NCBI GenBank assembly: GCA_002696485.1
Contig: NZTP01000039.1
Coordinates: 1-64,000, forward strand
DNA: 64,000 nucleotides
Direction: 5' to 3'
From: Altibacter sp.
GTDB taxonomy: Bacteria > Bacteroidota > Bacteroidia > Flavobacteriales > Flavobacteriaceae
The notes under the pieces were generated by a model. That model had not been told where the DNA came from and did not search any database. It saw nothing but the letters and a program-made list of their open reading frames with translations. Shown here one piece after another: positions 45,361 through 54,552 of the stretch. The first letter of the stretch is position 1, and every line of letters begins with the position of its first letter. Both the position numbers and the translations under genes were made by a program.

Positions 45361-46584
45361 TTATGCTGTTTTAACTTTTAAACGTTTCATTCTTCTCTTA
45401 ATGTTGCCTTGCAACACATAGTGGTCAATGGTTGGAGCAAAGACATTCATTAGCAGGATTGCTAAGAAGACACCTTCGGGATACGCAGGATTGAACACAC
45501 GTATCAGTATGGATATAAATCCGATAAGGAATCCGTAAATCCATTTTCCTTTGTTAGTCTGAGATGCCGTAACAGGATCTGTTGCCATATAAACCGCACC
45601 AAACAATATACTTCCTATAATCAGGTGTTGCCAAAACGGAACGGTCATCAATCCATAGAATTTACTTCCTTCATTAATCCAACCCATTTCCACCACACCA
45701 TTGAAGATCAATCCCATAGCAAGGGCTCCTATGAGTGTGCTGAAAATAATTCGCCAGCTTCCCACTTTGGTAAAAATAAGGAACAAGGCGCCAAATATGA
45801 TCAACAATTTCGAGGTCTCTCCAACAGATCCCGGGATAAACCCTAAGAACATATCTTGCAGGCTATAGACGACATCTTGATTTTGTGCATAACTACCCAA
45901 AATGGTCTCACCCGAAATGGCATCTGCATTCGATCCCGCTGCAATTTCTTTCGCTCTTTCTACCGCACCATGAACCCAAACCTTATCACCACTCATCCAA
46001 GTAGGATAGGCAAAGAATAAAAAGGCACGGATGGTAAGCGCCGGATTTAAAATATTCATTCCGGTACCGCCAAATACTTCTTTTCCTATCACCACCCCAA
46101 AGATCACGGCTACCGCCAACATCCATAGCGGAATATCTACCGGCACGATCAACGGAACTAACATTCCCGTCACCAAATACCCTTCTTCTACTTCATGACC
46201 TTTTATCACAGCGAATAAGAATTCTACCGCCAGTCCTACTCCGTAGGATACAATAACCAAAGGTAGTACGGTCCAGGCGCCCATGGCAAAGTTTTGCCAC
46301 GACCAAAATTCTCCACTGAAAAATCCTGCAGCGGCTTCGATCTCTCCTGTGGCTAAATAATGCTGGTATCCTGCATTATATATTCCAAATACCAAACAAG
46401 GGATCAAGGCCATGATCACCGTATTCATGGTACGCTTCAGATCGTCCGCAGCGCGAACATGCGACCCGGAGTGTGTCGTTTCATTGGGTAGATACAAAAA
46501 GGTGTGCAAGGCATTGAATGCCGGTGCCATTTTTTTTCCTTTGTATTTTTCTTTTAGCGTATGTAATTTTTGTTTCAATCCCAT
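45361..46584 (-). CDS. nqrB: Na+-translocating NADH:quinone reductase subunit B
   Basis: The 407-residue, roughly ten-span subunit that carries FMN and riboflavin and forms part of the sodium path. Typical segments: GKEVFGGTGMNILNPAL, FFAYPTWMSGDKVW and VYMATDPVTASQTNKGKW. The FMN-attachment region reads DAISGETILGSYAQ, where other NqrB proteins have SGAT; the acceptor threonine is kept but Ala is replaced by Glu. It starts 4 bases after nqrA. Confidence 0.96.
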   Translation of the reverse strand: MGLKQKLHTLKEKYKGKKMAPAFNALHTFLYLPNETTHSGSHVRAADDLKRTMNTVIMALIPCLVFGIYNAGYQHYLATGEIEAAAGFFSGEFWSWQNFAMGAWTVLPLVIVSYGVGLAVEFLFAVIKGHEVEEGYLVTGMLVPLIVPVDIPLWMLAVAVIFGVVIGKEVFGGTGMNILNPALTIRAFLFFAYPTWMSGDKVWVHGAVERAKEIAAGSNADAISGETILGSYAQNQDVVYSLQDMFLGFIPGSVGETSKLLIIFGALFLIFTKVGSWRIIFSTLIGALAMGLIFNGVVEMGWINEGSKFYGLMTVPFWQHLIIGSILFGAVYMATDPVTASQTNKGKWIYGFLIGFISILIRVFNPAYPEGVFLAILLMNVFAPTIDHYVLQGNIKRRMKRLKVKTA

Positions 46585-46588
46585 AGCA

Positions 46589-47941
46589 TTATCCTATTTC
46601 TTTATACATTAAGTCAAGACCTTTTCTTATGATCTCCTGGTGGGGTTGTTTTGATACACAAATGAACTCGGTAAGTGCGAAATCTTCCGGGGCCACCTCG
46701 TACATCCCCAAGGCTTCCATAGCATCGAGATCTTCTACCATACAGGCTTTTAAAATTTGCAATGGATAAATGTCCATTGGGAAAACCTCTTCATAATTTC
46801 CGGTGACCACAAAAGCTCTGTGTTCGCCATTGGTATTTGTGTCCAATTCGAATTTCTTATTTGGAAAAAGCCATGAGAAGGTCAATGCTCTTGATGTGGA
46901 TATCTTATCGAACACGGGCTTGTTCCATCCGAAGAACTCATAATCGTCTCCTTCCGGGATCACAGTAACGGTATTGTTGTAAAATCCAAGATTGCCTTTT
47001 ACCGAGATCTGCTTTCCGGTAAGTACGTCGCCGCTTATCACCCGAACGTTCTCCTCGGTCAATCCTGAATCATATAAAAACGTCGCCACTTCAGCGCCGA
47101 TCTTGGTCGTATAATATTTTGGTGTCTTAACAGAAGAACCTACCAAAGCGATCACGCGTTCTGCGTTAAATTTACCGGTAAGCAATAAATCCCCTATGAT
47201 CACCAGATCCTGAGCATTCACTGTCCAAACGGTTTCACCTTTGTTCACCGGATCGATCTTTGCAATCTGCACTCCCACATTTCCGGCCGGGTGCGGCCCG
47301 CTCACTGTATGAAGGGTGATGTCTTTTAATCCTTCAAAAGGAGATACGCCTGTTTTTCCTACAGAGACATGCACTTTCCCCTCGGTAAGTTTGCTCAGTG
47401 CGGTAAGGGCTGCCTGTAATTGTTTTTCTTTACCGCGCAAGGTCACATCATAATCGGCCGCCAGTGGCGCTGTGGCATAACCCGAAATAAAGATAGCTTT
47501 TGGAGTGCTATCCGGATTGGCAATCACGTGATACGGACGCTGTTTTATAAACGGCCAACATCCTGCAGCCAGTAAATGCTGCTTAATGGCTTCCGGTTGC
47601 ATGGAAGACGGGTCTGCCACACCAAAATCTTTATAGGTATCTTGAGGTTCGGCTTCAATGACCAGTTCGGTAATAACGCGTTTTGCGCCGCGCTCTATCT
47701 TGGTGAGTGTTCCGCTAACCGGTGAAACGAATTTGATCGCTTCATTTGCCTTTGCGTAGAAAACAGTGTCTCCGGCTTGTAGTTTAGCACCTTCTTTAAC
47801 TACCATTTTAGGAGTAATCAAGTGAAAGTCTGAAGGTCTAATCGAGAAGGTTCTGGATCGCGGCGCGTTGGATATTGTTTTATCGGCTTCGCCTTTCAAT
47901 CGTATGTTTAGACCCTTTTTAATCTTAATGTCTTTGGACAT
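46589..47941 (-). CDS. nqrA: Na+-translocating NADH:quinone reductase subunit A
   Basis: The soluble 450-residue subunit at the cytoplasmic face that binds near the quinone site. It begins MSKDIKIKKGLNIRLKG, has RPSDFHLITPKMVVKEG and PVSGTLTKIERGAKR (biotinyl/lipoyl-like fold), and ends with DLMYKEIG. First gene of the operon, transcribed leftward. Confidence 0.97.
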   Translation of the reverse strand: MSKDIKIKKGLNIRLKGEADKTISNAPRSRTFSIRPSDFHLITPKMVVKEGAKLQAGDTVFYAKANEAIKFVSPVSGTLTKIERGAKRVITELVIEAEPQDTYKDFGVADPSSMQPEAIKQHLLAAGCWPFIKQRPYHVIANPDSTPKAIFISGYATAPLAADYDVTLRGKEKQLQAALTALSKLTEGKVHVSVGKTGVSPFEGLKDITLHTVSGPHPAGNVGVQIAKIDPVNKGETVWTVNAQDLVIIGDLLLTGKFNAERVIALVGSSVKTPKYYTTKIGAEVATFLYDSGLTEENVRVISGDVLTGKQISVKGNLGFYNNTVTVIPEGDDYEFFGWNKPVFDKISTSRALTFSWLFPNKKFELDTNTNGEHRAFVVTGNYEEVFPMDIYPLQILKACMVEDLDAMEALGMYEVAPEDFALTEFICVSKQPHQEIIRKGLDLMYKEIG

Positions 47942-47974
47942 AGGATGCTAGTGTTAAATTTCTTTTTCTTCCCG

Positions 47975-47992
47975 TCCCGATGAGTATCGGGA
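47975..47992. promoter_or_regulatory. Short hairpin in the nqrA leader
   Basis: Seven-base arms TCCCGAT/ATCGGGA around GAGT, 34 bases upstream of the nqrA start. If the -7 box at 48005-48012 is used, this hairpin lies at the 5' end of the nqr transcript. Confidence 0.4.
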
Positions 47993-48004
47993 TTTAAGGG
48001 AGTG

Positions 48005-48012
48005 CAAATTTA
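48005..48012 (-). promoter_or_regulatory. -7 box (TAAATTTG) for the nqr operon
   Basis: Exact TAnnTTTG match on the minus strand, 63 bases upstream of the nqrA start. No clear -33 TTG at standard spacing. The rest of 47942-48166 shows nothing coding. Confidence 0.45.
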
Positions 48013-48166
48013 TAAATTTAATGTAGCATCACATAATAATTGCGTATAATTTTAGCAGCATTGGGTACGGATTTTTTTCAAGAAATGCTGTGTACCGAAT
48101 AGCTCCCTAAAGGCGGCATCTCAAGTAGGGTAAATAACAAGAAGGAATGTGCTGTAAGACATCTTC

Positions 48167-48883
48167 TTACTTTTTAATAAACTTTTTTATTTCAGTTTGA
48201 CCCAAGGAGTCTTGAATACGAAGAAAATAAATACCTCGCGAAAGCATAGACACATCTATCATTTTTTCTGAAATGTTTTCCGAAGAAGGCCGAAGAACCC
48301 CCATACCCTGTACATTGTATATTTCCAATGTGAAGTTGGCCATATCCCGTTCTGAAACAAGATACAGTTGGTCCCCCACCGGATTGGGAGCTACCTGAAA
48401 CATGCTAAGATCGAAAGCAGCTGCGGATAGCAGTTCATTCCCATACACCGCTTGGTCTCCGTCTGCGTTCTCAATGGTAAGGACTACTTCCCCGTTTCCT
48501 CCCGAACTGAAGGAATAGGTGAAGGGGTTTTTGGCAAAATTATTATCCAGATAATAAATTTCATAGTGATCTTCCATGAATTCCCAAAGAATAGGATCTC
48601 CACAAACTCCCGGAAGCACAACACCTCCGTCCCCTATTTCAAACACATCGTTATTAGTATATTGAATAATATTCTGAAAACCTTCTTCACAAGATGGATG
48701 TACCACTTCAATAAATTCGGAATTAAAATAAGCCCTTCCTTCAAAAGAAGGATAGGGAGGAAAATAGTCTGTTTCTTCAATTATAAGTTTTTGCAGATAC
48801 CAATCATTATCAAACAATTGCGGGTCTTGGGCAATGCCGGTAAAACTTAGAGCGATAAAAAACAAGAAGGATAGGGCTTTCAT
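48167..48883 (-). CDS. T9SS type A sorting domain protein, small secreted protein
   Basis: A 238-residue exported protein: signal peptide (about 1-18, ending GIAQ), a beta-rich lipocalin-like domain (about 20-150: DNDWYLQKLIIEE, GRAYFNSEFIEVV, two or more cysteines that may pair), and a type A sorting domain (about 165-238: QVAPNPVGDQLYLV, SRGIYFLRI, IKKFIKK). No family function is known. It lies 29 bases downstream of the second subtilase gene and is probably cotranscribed with it. Confidence 0.85.
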   Translation of the reverse strand: MKALSFLFFIALSFTGIAQDPQLFDNDWYLQKLIIEETDYFPPYPSFEGRAYFNSEFIEVVHPSCEEGFQNIIQYTNNDVFEIGDGGVVLPGVCGDPILWEFMEDHYEIYYLDNNFAKNPFTYSFSSGGNGEVVLTIENADGDQAVYGNELLSAAAFDLSMFQVAPNPVGDQLYLVSERDMANFTLEIYNVQGMGVLRPSSENISEKMIDVSMLSRGIYFLRIQDSLGQTEIKKFIKK

Positions 48884-48912
48884 GGTTTAAAAATTTTAAT
48901 TAATTTACAAAA

Positions 48913-51807
48913 TTATTCTTTAACCAAATTTTTGGAAGCAACTATTTCTCCATCACAAATCAAAGCAACAGAATAAAATCCCGGTTGATAGTTGGAAATA
49001 TCTATAACAGCCTCAAATAATTCAGTATCTAAAATATAATTGTTTGAAGTACCACTGTGCGTATCCACCACCATTAAATAAGCAGATGTCGCTTCATCTG
49101 CTTCATAAGAAACAGTTACTATACTTGAAGCAGGGTTAGGCACTAAAGTATTTAAACTATATGGGTTTACAATCACTTCCACTTCGTCATAATCCTTATA
49201 GCCGTCGATGTCTGAGATAATTTCCAATTTATATGTTTGTGTCACATTAGGAGATACCGTTAAATCAGTACCTGTGTAGATGAGATTTCCGGCAGGATCA
49301 TACCAATTGTATATAGCGGCTTCGTTAATCTGTTCCGCGCTAATGGTAATATTCTCGTTCTTATCTATCTCTTTGTCTTGTCCCGCATCTGCCGTAAATG
49401 TATCTCTCGGGATTCGCTTTATTTCAAAAGTTTCTCCCCCAATTACTTCATCGGTATCATTGTCTCTTTGTGCTAAGTGATAAATAAATTCTCTTTTAGA
49501 AGTCGATTCCTTTGTTAAAAAGTTGAACGTAATATAAGCAGTACCGAGTTCGTTTGGATTGAATTGGATATTATCCAATCGTGCGTTATTTCCTTTAATT
49601 ATTTTTGTCCTGCTTATTCTTGTAGAATCTAAATTATGTGATAGTCGCCCTCCTCTAACCCATGCATTATATAGCACATCATCCATCTCAAGGGTAACTT
49701 CTGCTTCTTCATAAATTGATTTCCCTGTCTCATTAGCCTCCTTACTCAATTCTAAATTATAGGTTTTGGTAGTAGAGAAAGGATTTCCTACACCCACTAC
49801 ACCTCCAATTAAAGAAGATATATCTGGAATAATATCTACTACCGTTGTATTTTTCCATGCAATATTATTATTATTCAAAACATTTTGAACAATTGAGATT
49901 CCTTCAGGAAAAGTCATGGGATCATTAGGTGTATCAATTCTTGCCAACAAACAGAAATGCCAAGGATTAGAATTGATATTAATATAATCCTGTGGGTTGG
50001 GCATATTAGTCCATTCAAATTCAATGATAGCCTCCTCTCCTATTCCTAATGGAGGAATGGTTATTGTCCCTATCTCATCTCCCATTAAAACAAAGTTGCC
50101 TGAGCCCGGCGGGTTTTCAATAGAAAAATTTCCCTCCCAATGTAAAGGCCATTGCAATGAAGTGTTAGCCTTTGACCAATATAGTTTCAGATTGTCCCCA
50201 CCAGTTGATGCTTGACAACTATTATTTGTGACTCGTACATATACATAATTGGAGTTATTTGGATCGTATTCGGGGTTTTGATGTTCTTTGATGAGCTTTC
50301 CATCATTTTGGTTTCTAACCCAAATATCTTCACTGCGCCAAGGTTGAGTAGTCGCAGTATTTGGTTCCGCAAATCCATCAACGTGAGAATCTTGCATTGC
50401 GAGATCAAGACCGGGGGCAGGGTTAAGGGTACATTGTGCTGTTAGGACAGCCCGATACGCATTAATTCTTCCTGTGCCCAAAAGACCAATATAAGGCTGA
50501 TTGTGTGGAATACAGTAAATATCATCTGTAGTATTTCTTATTATGTCTTTAACTTCGAAAAGGGTTAAACTAGGATTTACAGAAAATATTAGGGCTGCCA
50601 AGCCTGTAACATATGGAGTTGTTATTGAAGTTGCAGATGCTATTCTATATCCAGAAGGGTGTTCATCATATTTATCGGTGATTGCTAACACAAGTTGTCC
50701 CGGAGCACTTACGTCCACTTTATCATTGTGGGTATGTGAATGCGTTTCGGAAGGTACATGTGGTCGAAATTCATGAATATCCAACCATGATCTTTCCCAA
50801 TATATATTACCATCCGGATTTACAATATTATGATGATAGCCAATTGGAAATCTTGCACCTACGCTGGTTACAGAAAGTGTAGCATCATAAGACGCCGGAT
50901 AGGCATATCCATTCCCATCTGCACCACAACTGTTCCCTATTACACCATTACCTGCTGCCGCAACAACCAAAACACCATTTTCAGTTACTTCAGCAATTAC
51001 ATCATCCAAAAATTGTTTGCTTGGGCTTTGTTCGCAAATCACCCAACTACAATTGATTACCCTTACACCGGGATAATTAGACAGCACAAGTAAACCATTA
51101 ATCAAACCACTTGCGTAACCTCCACATGTTGCTCCCACTAATTTTGCGTTATATGCTAAACCTGCAATGCCTACATTATTATTTGTTTTTGCAGCGATGC
51201 CTCCTGCAACACCTGTGCCATGGTTTGTAGTATTATTAACAAGTATTATATTATCAATCATTTGACCATTTAAATCTTCGTGGTTAAGATCAAATTTTGA
51301 ATCTGCTACACCAACTAAAACATTCGGATCACCTGCAGTAATCGTCCATGCTAAGGGAGCATTTATGAGTTCTAAAGCTGCATTTCTACCACCAGTAATT
51401 ATATCATCATAATCATTAGGATATATAGGGGAAGTGTCTGTGACTGGCATAGAGCCATCTGTAAAAACAATCTCTTCATTTATCACTACTCTTTCAACTT
51501 CATTTCGAGTAGAAATATCATTGATTTGTGAATTAGAATCCATTGTAATAACATAAACTCTTTGCAACCTAGGAGTTTCTGCTGTAGGAAAAGCTTTCTC
51601 AAAAGAATAAACTGTTTTAGCATTAATGATTGATGAAAAATCATTAATGTTGGTAGTTATGGAGATAGTACCATCAGAGTGGGTAGTTCTTTGGATACCT
51701 CCTAAATCATATCCGTCTTTCAGCTCAATATAATAACTTTGTTGATTTTGAGTAAAAACAACATTTATAGAACAAATAAATAGTAAGAAAAATACAGCTT
51801 TTTTCAT
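48913..51807 (-). CDS. T9SS-exported S8-family serine peptidase
   Basis: A 964-residue secreted subtilase. Signal peptide (about 1-20, ending VFTQN); a propeptide-like region; catalytic triad Asp169 (VGVADSKFD), His196 (NHGTGVAGG) and Ser394, which sits in SATSITTPYVTG rather than the standard GTSM(A/S)P. Then come beta-sandwich domains (about 450-800), a PKD-like segment (DAGQDKEIDKNENITISA) and a type A sorting domain at the end (LVPNPASSIVTVSY, QPGFYSVAL). Codon use looks more AT-rich than in the neighbouring nqr genes. Function: extracellular proteolysis. Confidence 0.9.
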   Translation of the reverse strand: MKKAVFFLLFICSINVVFTQNQQSYYIELKDGYDLGGIQRTTHSDGTISITTNINDFSSIINAKTVYSFEKAFPTAETPRLQRVYVITMDSNSQINDISTRNEVERVVINEEIVFTDGSMPVTDTSPIYPNDYDDIITGGRNAALELINAPLAWTITAGDPNVLVGVADSKFDLNHEDLNGQMIDNIILVNNTTNHGTGVAGGIAAKTNNNVGIAGLAYNAKLVGATCGGYASGLINGLLVLSNYPGVRVINCSWVICEQSPSKQFLDDVIAEVTENGVLVVAAAGNGVIGNSCGADGNGYAYPASYDATLSVTSVGARFPIGYHHNIVNPDGNIYWERSWLDIHEFRPHVPSETHSHTHNDKVDVSAPGQLVLAITDKYDEHPSGYRIASATSITTPYVTGLAALIFSVNPSLTLFEVKDIIRNTTDDIYCIPHNQPYIGLLGTGRINAYRAVLTAQCTLNPAPGLDLAMQDSHVDGFAEPNTATTQPWRSEDIWVRNQNDGKLIKEHQNPEYDPNNSNYVYVRVTNNSCQASTGGDNLKLYWSKANTSLQWPLHWEGNFSIENPPGSGNFVLMGDEIGTITIPPLGIGEEAIIEFEWTNMPNPQDYININSNPWHFCLLARIDTPNDPMTFPEGISIVQNVLNNNNIAWKNTTVVDIIPDISSLIGGVVGVGNPFSTTKTYNLELSKEANETGKSIYEEAEVTLEMDDVLYNAWVRGGRLSHNLDSTRISRTKIIKGNNARLDNIQFNPNELGTAYITFNFLTKESTSKREFIYHLAQRDNDTDEVIGGETFEIKRIPRDTFTADAGQDKEIDKNENITISAEQINEAAIYNWYDPAGNLIYTGTDLTVSPNVTQTYKLEIISDIDGYKDYDEVEVIVNPYSLNTLVPNPASSIVTVSYEADEATSAYLMVVDTHSGTSNNYILDTELFEAVIDISNYQPGFYSVALICDGEIVASKNLVKE

Positions 51808-51905
51808 TGGATGGTTAGTTAAAGTTAATTAGTATGTATTCAATCTAATTTGCTTAAGTATAAATTTGAGATAAATAATAATTCTTTACAACCAATTATA
51901 TAAAA

Positions 51906-51946
51906 AACAGGAAAAATCCTGTTGGAAAAGAAGGATTTTTCCTGTT
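51906..51946. other. Fourteen-base inverted repeat with an alternative internal hairpin
   Basis: Arms 51906-51919 and 51933-51946 (AACAGGAAAAATCC and its exact complement) can form a long stem. The left arm can instead pair with TCCTGTT at 51917-51923. It lies between two divergent genes, where a terminator is not expected. The remainder of 51808-52020 is AT-rich with no gene. Confidence 0.7.
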
Positions 51947-51993
51947 CCATCAACAACCGCTTTTGCTGAAATTTTTAAGGCACAAAATTTGTT

Positions 51994-52001
51994 TATCTTT
52001 A
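51994..52001 (+). promoter_or_regulatory. Candidate -7 box (TATCTTTA) for the T9SS plug gene
   Basis: One mismatch from TAnnTTTG, 19 bases before the ATG at 52021. Confidence 0.4.
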
Positions 52002-52020
52002 GCCTCATAAAATTGTCTCT

Positions 52021-53274
52021 ATGTTACAAAAGTTTGTTGTCCTTACGCTTCTTGTCTTGCATGCTTTTCCCTCCTTCTCCCAAGCCGAAGAAAAAGTTGC
52101 ACCGCCTTACATCAGCACCATACAATTTAGCGGAACCACTTCCCAAAGTCAGTTGCCCATCATTCGTTTAGGGGAACGGTTGCAGCTTTCCTTTGATGCA
52201 TTGAACGGACAGGAAGAAGATTTTTATTACACCATCACACATCACAATTTCGACTGGACGCCCAGCGATCTGTCAAAAGGTGAATATCTGGACGGCTTCG
52301 ATGAGGTGCGTATTGAAACCTACGAGAACTCCTTGAACACCCTTCAAATCTTTTCGCATTACACCCTTACCATTCCCAATCGTGAGACTAGAAGAATTGA
52401 AAAGAGCGGTAACTATCTACTCAGCATCTACAACGACGATAACGAACTTATTTTCTCTCGAAAATTCATGGTGATCGAGAACATTGTAGGGGTGGGTGTA
52501 GAGATAAAACGTTCCAGAGACCTCAATTTCATTGAAGAAAAGCAGGTGGTACAGTTTACGGTCAACTCACCTAGCCTGTTGCTTATCAATCCGAAGCAAA
52601 CAGTAAATACGCTGGTGCTTCAAAATAGCAATTTAAAATCGGCCATTACCAACCTCAAACCACAATACACTATTGGCACAGAACTTATCTATCGCTACGA
52701 TCAGGAAGCTGCGTTTTGGGGCGGCAATGAATTTCTTAGCTTCGACAACAAGGAAGTTCGCTCGGCGACCTTTGGCGTACGTCGTGTCTCCCTGAGCGAT
52801 GTGTATGAGAATTTCTTATATACAGATGCAGCGCGCAAGGACCGCCCCTATACATACAATCCCGATATCAACGGTAATTTCGTGGTGCGCAATGTGGATG
52901 CCCAGAACCAAAATATAGAAGCCGAATATGTACGCATGCATTTTAACCTTCAGTTCTTCGAGGACATTGGCGATAAGGAGATCCACCTCTACGGCAATTT
53001 CAACAATTGGACCATCGACGGAACCACGTATATGGAGTATGATCCTGCGAGTGATACCTATCGCAATTCGCGCCTCTTCAAACAAGGGTATTACGATTAT
53101 AAGTATGTGGTGGTGGATCGTGACGGCTCCGTAGACGGAGGTGCCATTAGCGGAGATTTCTGGCAAACAGAGAACGAATATACCGTGTTGGTCTATTATC
53201 GTGATCTCGGGGCGCGCTTCGACCGCATTATTGGCATGGGAACCGCCAGTTCCATCAATATCACCAATAATTAA
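52021..53274 (+). CDS. Type IX secretion system plug protein (DUF5103)
   Basis: A 417-residue exported protein with signal peptide (about 1-20). The N-terminal IQFSGTTSQSQLPIIRLGERLQLSFD, the YYTITHHNFDWTPSDL block, the repeated beta domains and the C-terminal carbohydrate-binding-like IHLYGNFNNWTIDGT belong to the DUF5103 family, identified as the plug that closes the SprA translocon during T9SS secretion. This fits the several T9SS substrates in the window. Confidence 0.92.
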   Translation: MLQKFVVLTLLVLHAFPSFSQAEEKVAPPYISTIQFSGTTSQSQLPIIRLGERLQLSFDALNGQEEDFYYTITHHNFDWTPSDLSKGEYLDGFDEVRIETYENSLNTLQIFSHYTLTIPNRETRRIEKSGNYLLSIYNDDNELIFSRKFMVIENIVGVGVEIKRSRDLNFIEEKQVVQFTVNSPSLLLINPKQTVNTLVLQNSNLKSAITNLKPQYTIGTELIYRYDQEAAFWGGNEFLSFDNKEVRSATFGVRRVSLSDVYENFLYTDAARKDRPYTYNPDINGNFVVRNVDAQNQNIEAEYVRMHFNLQFFEDIGDKEIHLYGNFNNWTIDGTTYMEYDPASDTYRNSRLFKQGYYDYKYVVVDRDGSVDGGAISGDFWQTENEYTVLVYYRDLGARFDRIIGMGTASSINITNN

Positions 53275-53284
53275 GTTACTGTTT

Positions 53285-53343
53285 TTCTGAAAGTGATTTC
53301 TTCTGAAAGTGAATTCTTCTGAAGTGTTTCTCTACTGAAGTTC
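53285..53343. repeat. Imperfect 14-16-base tandem repeat
   Basis: TTCTGAAAGTGATTTC (53285-53300) and TTCTGAAAGTGAATTC (53301-53316) are followed by shorter variants TTCTGAAGTGTTTC (53317-53330) and TCTACTGAAGTTC (53331-53343), filling the gap after the plug gene. Confidence 0.75.
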
Positions 53344-53399
53344 TTTCCGAAGCATCCATAAAAAAAGGCACCCCTTCCGAAGCGAAAACGGACTTTTAC

Positions 53400-53407
53400 T
53401 ATCTTTA
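53400..53407 (+). promoter_or_regulatory. -7 box (TATCTTTA) 4 bases before the DUF3667 gene
   Basis: One mismatch from TAnnTTTG and only 4 bases from the ATG at 53412, the same layout as before gpmI; suggests a leaderless transcript. Confidence 0.4.
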
Positions 53408-53411
53408 GGGC

Positions 53412-54551
53412 ATGGCCAACGATAAACTTGTAAAGGGAAATAGCAGAAAAGCGTTCAAATACCGAAGCACCACCTGCTTGAATTGCGGTCATCCTTTGGA
53501 CCTTAGTGATCGCTACTGCTCGTACTGCTCGCAATTAAATACGAAGAAGCAGTTGTCGTTAACAGATTTCTTCAGTGAATTTATGGGAAGCATTTTGGTA
53601 TACGACTCCCGGCTGCGCTATACCATCAAAGATCTGTTAATTAAACCGGGCACCATTACTCGCAATTATGCCGAAGGCCAACGATTGAAATATGCAAACC
53701 CGTTTCGCTTCTTCTTAAGTGTTTCCATAATTTACTTTTTACTGCAAAGCCTTATCGCGTTCTTTGGTACGGGATCGAGTCCTTTTGTTAACTTTAAATC
53801 TAACGACACCGCCGTTCCGTTAGACTCACTTCAAAACCAAACCTTCACGTACAAAAATGAAGAGGGAACCGTAGATACCCTAAAAATTAACGAAGGTGCT
53901 GTGGTGATGAACCGGGATACCCTGTCCAAACCCAACCCGGACGTTACAGAAGATACTTTTACATACATCTCTGAAGCCGATCTGGATACCCTTAGTAGTG
54001 GAGAGCGATTGGTAGAGCGCTTCATGCTCTATCGTGATTTCTATAAATTACACGACATCAAGAATGCCAATACAGCCTTAGACAGCCTGAAGCATTCCAA
54101 GACCGCATTGAATCGATGGCTGTACAACAAGAACGGTGCAATAGACCGCATTTCCGAAGACCCCTTTGGCTTCGTCGATTACCTAATGGGAAAAACCCCG
54201 TTCTTCCTTTTCTTCTTTACGCCTTTCTTTGCCTTCTTCTTTTGGCTTATGTACTCGCGCAGGAAATATACCTATATGGAGCATATGATCTTTATCTTCC
54301 ATATTTTCAGCTTTCTCTTTTTAGCGCTTCTCATTTGTATCATCCCGGATACGTTACTTAATGACGGCATATTCTCCGGGATTGTTTTTGCGTTCATTGG
54401 TCCGTTCTATTTTTATAAAGCCCTTCGGAATTTCTATAAACAAAGCCGTTTGATAACAATCTTAAAATTTGTATTTTTAAACATTGTTTTTTGGATAAGT
54501 TCCAGCATAGCCGCTTTGATTTTCTTTGCGGCGACGGCAGCAACCTATTAG
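53412..54551 (+). CDS. DUF3667-family membrane protein
   Basis: A 379-residue protein. Two CxxC pairs near the N-terminus (CLNCGHPLDLSDRYCSYC) look like a small zinc finger and are followed by the DUF3667 block (LLIKPGTITRNYAEGQRLKYANPFRFF). Membrane spans lie at about 100-120 and in the C-terminal third (about 255-370), with a soluble loop of about 120 residues between. Family function unknown. The stop is followed after 1 base by the apaG start. Confidence 0.9.
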   Translation: MANDKLVKGNSRKAFKYRSTTCLNCGHPLDLSDRYCSYCSQLNTKKQLSLTDFFSEFMGSILVYDSRLRYTIKDLLIKPGTITRNYAEGQRLKYANPFRFFLSVSIIYFLLQSLIAFFGTGSSPFVNFKSNDTAVPLDSLQNQTFTYKNEEGTVDTLKINEGAVVMNRDTLSKPNPDVTEDTFTYISEADLDTLSSGERLVERFMLYRDFYKLHDIKNANTALDSLKHSKTALNRWLYNKNGAIDRISEDPFGFVDYLMGKTPFFLFFFTPFFAFFFWLMYSRRKYTYMEHMIFIFHIFSFLFLALLICIIPDTLLNDGIFSGIVFAFIGPFYFYKALRNFYKQSRLITILKFVFLNIVFWISSSIAALIFFAATAATY

Positions 54552-54552
54552 T

